Shown one piece after another: positions 56,478-64,000 of a stretch of 64,000 nucleotides of DNA. A program made the position numbers and the translations under genes. The first letter of the stretch is position 1. Each line of letters begins with the position of its first letter. The notes under the pieces were generated by a model that searched no databases, was not told the DNA's origin, and saw only the letters and a program-made list of their open reading frames with translations. Location: positions 18,165,010 through 18,229,009 of the forward strand of contig NC_089315.1 of NCBI RefSeq assembly GCF_036669915.1, read 5' to 3'. This DNA comes from Pocillopora verrucosa (Eukaryota > Cnidaria > Anthozoa > Scleractinia > Pocilloporidae).

Positions 56478-59400
56478 AACACATAATTCATTGGCTAGAA
56501 ACTCGATTAAAATGAAATAAGTAGAACACGAGCTGAATATTTTAATGTCAGGAGGTTGAAGTTAAAAACCTAGTAATGCCTCTAAAATGATGGAAATGAC
56601 AACGGTAGTGTTAGGTAAAAATTGTTTAAATTAACGAGACAAGACGAGACTGTGTCTCAGTTGACAACTTCCAGAGTCATTACCGGTTAGGTACATTTTC
56701 TAAAGAAACCAGAACTTCAGAAACAGCAAATTTTTACAGTGATGAAATCTCCTAACCGGGAAGAGAAATTGACCTAGAATCGATAGATGTCGAGTATAAA
56801 CAGAAGAAATCAATTTTTTGAACGTGTGTGAAAAAAAATGGCAATTACCGTCAGATGATATTCGATATATGTTAAATTTTGGCAGGTATTAATGTTTGAG
56901 GTTGTTTGGAAACTTTTTTATTAATTAAACGAATATGGGGGGACAGATGTTCCAAGCTTTTCAAACACGACCTGGAGGCTAGGAAAGTAGACCGAAATAA
57001 TTCTTTTGAAAACTTACACTTTCAATAGTTGCTTGAGAAAGCTTGAATTTACGGAAGGTTCCAGAGGAAATATATCCTTAGATAAACTATTTGAACATGT
57101 GTCATTAAAAAAAAAGCATTACAGGAAGACATTATGTACTCTCTACCAGTTACCGTAAATAGAACGAATATATCAATAGCATTCTGAAGGATGAAATTGT
57201 CAGCAAGTTAGAGATTGATTTGAGAACGTCAAGAAACGCAGTTGGTAATACAGTCAAACCTGTATTTAACGGGGAATGGCGGATTGACCGCCTAAATACA
57301 GGTTCCACAGAATAGAGATGTTGTAACAAACGATAAAAAACGTCATTTTATATTCTAAGCGACAACCAAGAGAATATTTTTACAGAAATATTACCAACAT
57401 TGATTTCGGGAGAAAAACATGAGGTAAGTTTTGCTGGAACATACAGGTGGAAATAATACAAACAAGCCGCTAGGACTCAGTGAAGGGTGAGCACTACCGC
57501 TTAATAGAGGTGACCGCTTAATAGAGTTGAGAAATTACAGTAGTAAAGGTAAAGTAAGGATGTGAAAATTGTAAGAACCAAATGCACCAGAATATTTGTA
57601 TTATTGTTCCGCAGGTAAAAGTTTCAAATGCACCAAAATGTTTTTAATGTAGATGAAAAATCAAGTGATCTGCATCCTGTTTAACAAATAGATTAATTTG
57701 TTATAGGATGATCTCCTTAACAGGCTTTATAAAGTAGATGCAATGCCAGAAAGTGACTAAGTTGGGATCAGGAAAATCACATATGCCTAAACGTGATTGG
57801 AATGGTGTCTATAATTGGCCACGGAATAGGTTGAGAGGCCAGCGGTACATACTCGGTAAAAATTGACCAAAGTACCCGCCCCCCTCCTCTCCTAGGACCT
57901 GGCTCTATTTCAAACCAAGACCCACACTCGTTTTCAAACTTGGTCTCTAAAAGTTGAACTTGGATCGCGCTTAGCATAAATACGCGTCAGAGCCAAAGAC
58001 AAACTGGTAAATTTACCTCAAAATTCAGCTCGAATGACGAAATTTGATATTATTGTCTTTCCCTTTGGTTTCATCGGAGTTGAAGCGAAAATGACTTTAG
58101 TATGTCATCCGAAATATCATCCTCTTGCAGACTACCATCAATTTACGACCAGAATGATCAAATCCATATACGTTTTCCGATCGATGGATAGGGTATATTT
58201 ATTTTCACGACTGGAGTTGACTATAAACTGGATTGCGTTTTCAATAGAGTTGATATATTGTACAGACAAGGGTGCCGCTTATGGAAAAAAGTTATTAAAA
58301 ACCTTGCTGATCTCAGTTAGATGTCGAACTCGGTCTTTACCATTTAAAATTTTCAAATCTTTGCTAGAAAAATAAAAAAAAAAACCTGCACTTCAATGAA
58401 CAACGGTTCAACCGACTCGGAGCCCAGTGCACTGACCACTGGACTGAACAAAAATGACTCTTTGAATCAGTTGACCACGCATGTTAAAAGTAGCACCTTG
58501 TACGGTCGTACGGTCGTACATCCAAATTTTTTCGGCTTGATGGGTTACTACTATTTTATATAATTATGGGGCTACGCTCTGCGAGCTCCGCTATAATGCG
58601 GTAGGGGTTCTGATAGGTCAGCAGCCCATACGCAAGAAAAATTGACCCTATTTTCAAATTCCCCTCCCCCAAGCTCAAAACCCATTGCCTTAGGCGGTGC
58701 ATGTCCATGTATCCTATGTGGAGGAGTCATGGGCTCCTCATGAATTAATTTCTATCAGATTAGGGGATCCCATTCGATAGATGTTCCAGCACGGGAGCAG
58801 CGATGTTTTTATTGTAATCAATTTCTTTTTCCGCATAATACTGCCTCCCCCCTCACCCCGACTTTGTTTCTGAAGTCGTTGTGGCTAAAGAGTGTTTACA
58901 TTAAAGAGGTCAGGAAACTTGGTTTAACCCTTAAACACCCAGAAGTGCTCAACATGTAACTTCTCCCTACAATATTCACACATTATCCAGCAGAAATGTA
59001 ATTCTTGTAACTAATTTACAAGGAAATGTGTAATAGTTAGTAGTTAATGAAGGGTTGCCTCGGCTGCTTTAAAAATGCCAAGTTTTTTTTATCCCAGCGA
59101 GGTCATGAAAACCAATTTTAAATGAGAAAGTCCAATATTGGAACTGAAATGGAGAGTTTCTTCATTATTTATGATAAATTGAACCGTTGTTCATTGAAGT
59201 CCAGGTATTTTTTTTTTAGCAAAGATTTGAAAAGTTTAAATGATAAAGACCGAGTTCGACATCTAACTGAGATCAGCACGGTTTTTAATAACTTTTACCC
59301 ATAAGCGGCACCCTTGTCTGTGCCGTAAGGCGAAATCCAAACACAGGGCCTACTTGCAAGATAAACAAACAGCGGTGAGAGCTCTACATCTATGTAACAA

Positions 59401-59563
59401 TGGCTCACCAATCAGAACGCACACACTTATACAAGCACCGCACTGAGGGAAAATAAACACTTTAAGTGACAGCTGCAGGTGCATGTTAAAACATGCATCA
59501 TTTTAAAGAGAAAAAGACTTCCTCCTCCGCAACTCAATGGGCGATATCTGTCATCAATAAGGT
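56478..59563. other. Spacer between GPCR copies 9 and 10
   Basis: No gene is recognised. It matches the spacer after copy 4: a MITE left end at 57,251 without a right end, a short block B (58,034-58,260) and an inverted flank block (58,258-58,420) with partial SINE. It retains the roughly 700 bp (58,715-59,450) deleted before copy 5. Confidence 0.65.
58258..58420 (-). repeat. Inverted copy of the upstream-flank block
   Basis: Partner of 29,943-30,110. Present in both halves of the duplication, so the inversion is older than the duplication. Confidence 0.7.
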
Positions 59564-59673
59564 GTCACGGTCAGTGGAGTGCTTGCATTCGTAATTAGTC
59601 AGTGAACAGTAAAGAGGCACAAAACATATGTTGTACCCTGGCTTCTTCATCGTTGTCTCAGTATCATCTCAAA
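59564..59673 (+). promoter_or_regulatory. Conserved proximal upstream block, copy 10
   Basis: GTCACGGTCAGTGGAG (one change), AACATATGTT at 59,623-59,632 and the GTACCCTGG class. Confidence 0.5.
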
Positions 59674-60702
59674 ATGAACAAAACGTCTTCGTCGTCTTCT
59701 GCTGGTGTCAGCCGACTAAACGATACAAATGATGTATATGATGGTACTCAGGGGGAAGGCATTGCATTGTGCAGCGCTTTAACGCTAACATTTATTATAG
59801 TTGTCGTGGGAAACTTACTCACAATAATTATTTTTGTGAAGAACAAAAATATTCGCAAGAAATTTTTGTTACTAGTTGTCAACATGGCGTTTGCTGATCT
59901 GTTCCTAGGAGCTTTGAGTTTACCAGTATACATTTACGATGTCGGGTATGAGTTCCACCTATGGACCACGTTCGTTGGAAGCTTATGGACCAACAAGCCT
60001 TTCTTAATTCCCTACATGATCATTGACACAGCTTTCTCGCAGGCCTCTCTTATTTCTGCAGTGTTCATAACGTGTGAAAGATTTTACGCTATACGTTGGC
60101 CGTTTAAGCATCGAACATTATCGACACAAGCATACCACATTGCTATATTTTCAGTGTGGGCACTAGCTCTCCTTATTTCTGCAATGTGGACCGGTTCAAA
60201 CCTGTTGTTTTCTTACAAGTATACTATGTTTTTTTGGGGGCCATACACTTTGATTCTCATTTTAATCACATGTGGCTGTAATATTGGTATTTGGAAAAAG
60301 TTTCAAACTGGAAGAGTCGCCGCTTCACATCAAGAAAGCCGAGACTTACAATACAAGCGCTTAACAAAGACTTTATTAATTGTATCTGGCCTTACTTTAC
60401 TCGCTTGGCTGCCCCTAGTTTTGTTAAACTTATTAATGTATGTATGGTTTTTCCATGTACCAAGACAATTTTATTATGCGGCAAACCTTTTCAACTACTT
60501 GAACTCTTTTGTCCATCCAATTTTTTACGCATTAAGAATTGCTGAGTTTCGACGAGCACTGACTTTATGTTGTACAGGAAGACATGTGCAAGCAGCTGTA
60601 AACACAAAGCTTTCTAAAAGAAGGAAAGAGAGGCACGGAACGACCGCTGAGTTTAATCGTGAACTGGCTTTCGAACAGAATGTTCTGGATACCAAACTGT
60701 AA
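59674..60702 (+). CDS. Class A GPCR, array copy 10, intact but HPxxY in TM7
   Basis: 342 residues with an open frame and a single-unit tail (EFNRELAFEQNVLDT). Most motifs are standard (GN, NMAFAD, D3.32, CERF, LAWLP), but TM7 reads VHPIFY: the conserved N7.49, which helps switch and Na+-site function in class A receptors, is His. Other private changes include KKFLLL for KKYLLL, IWKKF for IWQKF and PRQFYYAANLF for PRRFYDMVNLF. His7.49 and the nearby LLMYVWFFHVP are shared with copy 8. The frame is open upstream to 59,602 but the start is set at the conserved ATG. It may signal abnormally or be on its way to loss. Confidence 0.9.
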   Translation: MNKTSSSSSAGVSRLNDTNDVYDGTQGEGIALCSALTLTFIIVVVGNLLTIIIFVKNKNIRKKFLLLVVNMAFADLFLGALSLPVYIYDVGYEFHLWTTFVGSLWTNKPFLIPYMIIDTAFSQASLISAVFITCERFYAIRWPFKHRTLSTQAYHIAIFSVWALALLISAMWTGSNLLFSYKYTMFFWGPYTLILILITCGCNIGIWKKFQTGRVAASHQESRDLQYKRLTKTLLIVSGLTLLAWLPLVLLNLLMYVWFFHVPRQFYYAANLFNYLNSFVHPIFYALRIAEFRRALTLCCTGRHVQAAVNTKLSKRRKERHGTTAEFNRELAFEQNVLDTKL

Positions 60703-63206
60703 AACACATAATTCACTAGCTGGAACTCGATTAAAATGAAATAGGTAGAACACAAGCTGAATATTTTAATGCCAGGCACTTGAAGTTAAAAACCTAATGA
60801 TGCCTCTAAAATGATGGAAATGACAACGGTAGTGTTAAGTAAAAATTGTTCAAATAAATGAGACATATAATTAGGCACTATTTGTCTACATTTAAGTCGG
60901 CAATACATGAAAACGATGAACACTGAAAACTCCTAAGCAGGATGGGGACTTGACCTAACTAGAATCGAGAGATGTTGGGTATAAACAAAAGACATCAATT
61001 TTTTGAACGTGTGTGAAAAAAAAAAAAGTTATTGCCGTCAGATGATATTCTACATATGCCAAATTTTTGACAGGTATTTGTGTTTGAGGGTTTTAGGAAA
61101 CTTTTCATAAATTAAACGAATACGGAGGGACAGATGTTCCGAGCTTTTCAAACATATCCTGGAGGCTAGGAAAGTAGACCGGAATAAAACTTTTGACAAC
61201 TTACAGTTTCAATAGTCGCCTGAAAAAGCTTGAATTCACGGAAGGTTCCAGAGTAATTATATCCTAAAAAAAATCTATTTGAACATGAGTAATAAAAAAT
61301 AGCATTACAAGAAGACAGTTTCTACTCTCTACCCGTTACCCTAAATAGCACGAATATATCAATACATCTGTTGACTCACGCAACGGATATCGCTGAGAAT
61401 GAGAGACTGCTTGACGACTTAGGTCGGTCTTCTGTGTCATAAAGGTGGTAACCAATGGCCAACTTAACTTCGTAGAAACTCTCACCGATAGGTGAGTTTT
61501 TTGGTAAAGGGGTCGGTTTCAGTTTCTAAAGAAACTATGGTTCCGGGAGGGGGAAGGAATTACATGATAATTTGGTTTTAGCAACTGAGTTGATCATGTG
61601 AATTGGCCACCATAGAGAATTTGTAAAGCTGACGTTCCGAACGTAACGTCAGCTGTTGTTCAGAGCGAAATAAGTTAAGTAGTAGGCACGCAGTTGGGAA
61701 AATTTTCAGAATTTCCGGTCAGAGATACAGGCATAGGAGGAAATGGAACCACTTCACAGCGCTCTATGACCTTATGACTTTTTTATTCTTTCTGATGCTC
61801 GCTGGTTCTCCTGAGATAGAGGACATTCGTCACAACTGAACTATTAAAGGTTTATATTGACAGATATTCTGAATACTCCTACATTTGCTCTTTGTACGTA
61901 AATATGTTGCTTTCATATTTCACATTTACCCCTGAACACCAGTCTTTTCAATGATGGAGGGTGGAGAATTTTGAGGAGGATCTCATGGTTTTCAAGTATC
62001 GGGCACTGCAGGAGGGTCAATTAGTTATAAAGTTATATAGGGGGAGGGGGGACTGCAGAAAGTAATTAATTTTCCATTTCATTATTCGTTTCCCGTTGTT
62101 TCTTTCATTTTTAACTGTAATGATTAAAGATTCCGAATGAATAGCAGCGGATCTGTTTGTAAAGCTTGAACGTTGAAGTTAGACAACGTAAATTGATTGC
62201 TCTCGACTTTTCGGATAGTCAATGCAAATTCAACATCAACCAGTAATCGAATATAATGTACAACTCACGTCACTGCGTGACCTCATATCCTCTCCAAAAG
62301 GACACTATCACTCAATCAATCAATGATTGCATATAAACAAGTTATACATATTTCTTATTTCTTTTACCAACCAATTTACTTCGAACATCTTAATTAAAAG
62401 AGCAATATGACATTACATATTTACTGGATCTTTTACCAAAATAAATGGACGTGATTTGCATAGTTCATTTAAGCGATAATACTGTAGTAAAACCAGACTA
62501 ATATCTTCGACACGCACACTCAAGAATTTAATATTTATTTATTAGCTGTTCGGCACTTGGGAGATATATTCCGACAAACAAAATACAAACAATGATTACG
62601 GTTACACATTTCAATAGATTTTATCTGTTTTATCATTTCGACATGTCGACAGAAACATCTGCCACTTTTTGCTTGAAACTTACCTTTTATAAATGTAAAT
62701 ATTTTGTAAATTTCTGGCATTGATGTCGTCCGTTCTTTGAAATTTGGAAGCTGCGCTCATATTTTGCAGATTGTTTTTTATTGAAATAAAATTATTTTTC
62801 CGCATAATACTGCCTCCCCCCTCGCCCCGACTTTGTTTCTGCAGTCGTTGTGGGTTCATTAGTCGACGGTAAATATGATAACAGAATTATATATAAAATA
62901 GAAATAAAATAATAAATCTGTATTGTTTCACTTATCAAGAGTACTCTACACTCAAATAACCGCAGCAGAATAGAATTGTAAAAATGAAGAGTTGCATATA
63001 TAGATGGTAATGCACTATAAAAGATTATACAATAAGCTCAGTTATGCACGCATTCTGATTGGTTCTTACTTATAATCTGTTGGAGGACAGACGTATAGAT
63101 GACGTCATCATTAAAACTTTTTAAAATTCTTTATTATATAAAACAAATAGATTCCAAGTTGCAGTGTGTCTGTTCAGTAATAGATCACAGATGACGTCAA
63201 TAAGGT
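60703..63206. other. Spacer between GPCR copies 10 and 11
   Basis: No gene is recognised. It is a shortened spacer: the MITE is missing entirely (a jump near 61,363 from AATATATCAATA to CATCTGTTGACTC), and blocks A and B are nearly all gone after a jump near 62,770. About 63,015-63,190 is sequence seen nowhere else here, with a TGACGTCATC (CRE-like) motif near 63,100. Confidence 0.65.
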
Positions 63207-63310
63207 GTCACAATCAGTGGAGTGCTTGCATTCGTAATTGGTCAGTGAACAGTACAGAGGAACACAACATATGTTGCAACCAGGCTTCTTCATCTCAGTA
63301 TCATCTCAAA
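63207..63310 (+). promoter_or_regulatory. Conserved proximal upstream block, copy 11
   Basis: GTCACAATCAGTGGAG (one change), ATTGGTCA, CAACATATGTTG at 63,265-63,276 and the CAACCAGG class. Six bases are missing in the pyrimidine-rich stretch before the ATG. Confidence 0.5.
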
Positions 63311-64000
63311 ATGAACAAAACGTCTTCGTCGTCTTCTGCTTGTGTCAGCCGACGAAACGATACAAATGATGCATATGATCGCACTCAGGGGGAAGGCATT
63401 GCATTGTGCAGTGCTTTAACGCTAACATTTATTCTAGTTGTCGTGGGAAACTTACTCACCATAGTTATTTTTGCGAAGAACAAAAATATTCGCAAGAAAT
63501 ATTTGTTTCTAGTCGTCAATATGGCGTTTGCTGATCTGTTCCTAGGAGCTTTGAGTTTACCAGTATACATTTACGATGTCGGGTATGAGTTCCGCCTATG
63601 GACCATGTTCGTTGGAAACTTAGGGATCAACAAGCCTATCTTAATTTACTACATGATCGTTGACACAGCTTTCTCGCAGGCTTCTCTTATTTCTGCAGTG
63701 TTCATAACGTGTGAAAGATTTTACGCCATACGTTGGCCGTTTAAGCATCGAACATTATCGACACAAGCATACCGCATAGCTATTTTCCTAGTGTGGGTAC
63801 TAGCTTTCCTTATTTCCGCAATCTGGACCGGTTCAAACCTACTATTTTCTTACAAGCACACTATGTTAATTTGGGGGCCATACACTTTGTTTCTAATTTT
63901 AATCACATGTGGCTGTAACATTGGTATTCGGCCAAAGTTTCAAACTGAAAGAGTCGCCGCTTCACATCAAGAAAGTCGAGACTTACAAAACAAGCGCTTA
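63311..64000 (+). CDS. Class A GPCR, array copy 11, partial at window end
   Basis: 230 codons are open from the conserved ATG (MNKTSS) to the last base, ending in ICL3 just before TM6. The rest lies outside the window. TM1-TM5 with GN, NMAFAD, D3.32 and CERF are present. It is the most divergent copy at several normally fixed sites: VGNLGIN for VGNLWTN in ECL1, TMLIWGPYTLFL at the ECL2/TM5 border and IRPKF for IWQKF at the end of TM5. Its CAACCAGG-class upstream block fits the first position of a third five-gene block, where copies 1 and 6 stand. Confidence 0.88.
   Translation, partial: MNKTSSSSSACVSRRNDTNDAYDRTQGEGIALCSALTLTFILVVVGNLLTIVIFAKNKNIRKKYLFLVVNMAFADLFLGALSLPVYIYDVGYEFRLWTMFVGNLGINKPILIYYMIVDTAFSQASLISAVFITCERFYAIRWPFKHRTLSTQAYRIAIFLVWVLAFLISAIWTGSNLLFSYKHTMLIWGPYTLFLILITCGCNIGIRPKFQTERVAASHQESRDLQNKRL

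Overview
The window looks like anthozoan cnidarian DNA, most likely a stony coral. It is AT-rich and holds a tandem array of intronless rhodopsin-class (class A) GPCR genes, with Penelope-like, LINE-like, tRNA-SINE-like and foldback elements between them. No species marker is visible, so the assignment is an inference from architecture. No RNA gene, CRISPR array or other single-copy protein gene was recognised.

Layout. Eleven paralogous GPCR copies, all on the + strand, start at 2746, 11393, 17582, 27426, 30645, 37271, 41128, 47285, 55821, 59674 and 63311. Copies 1, 2, 5, 7 and 10 are intact and full length. Copy 11 is open but runs off the window end. Copy 3 has a frameshifted tail. Copies 4 and 9 share an in-frame deletion of TM3-TM6. 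Copy 6 has lost part of TM6 and all of TM7. Copy 8 carries a nonsense codon in TM4. The order is itself repeated: copies 1-5 correspond to copies 6-10 in defects, flanks and spacers. This implies a roughly 30-kb duplication of a five-gene block, itself built from a gene-plus-spacer unit. Copy 11 would start a third block.

Spacers. They consist of recurring non-coding blocks: a TA-flanked MITE-like element, foldback hairpins, two diverged copies of one block (A and B), a 22-bp VNTR, and remnants resembling the N-terminus of a Crypton-like recombinase. Lineage-specific insertions mark single units. They are a 5'-truncated Penelope-like element just upstream of copy 4, two LINE 3' ends (about 14.3-14.9 kb and 32.5-33.1 kb), and a 2.2-kb insertion with an inverted duplication between copies 1 and 2. 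Two 189-bp palindromes derive from Penelope terminal sequence and carry a hammerhead-ribozyme-like motif.

Function. The receptors keep the class A core (N1.50, D2.50, ERF in TM3, WLP in TM6, NPxxY in TM7) and, by counting, have D3.32 and Y7.43 as in aminergic receptors. They lack the usual TM3/ECL2 disulfide cysteines. The ligand is unknown. Upstream sequences fall into two classes that share a CATATG-centred palindrome 29-42 bp before the start codon.
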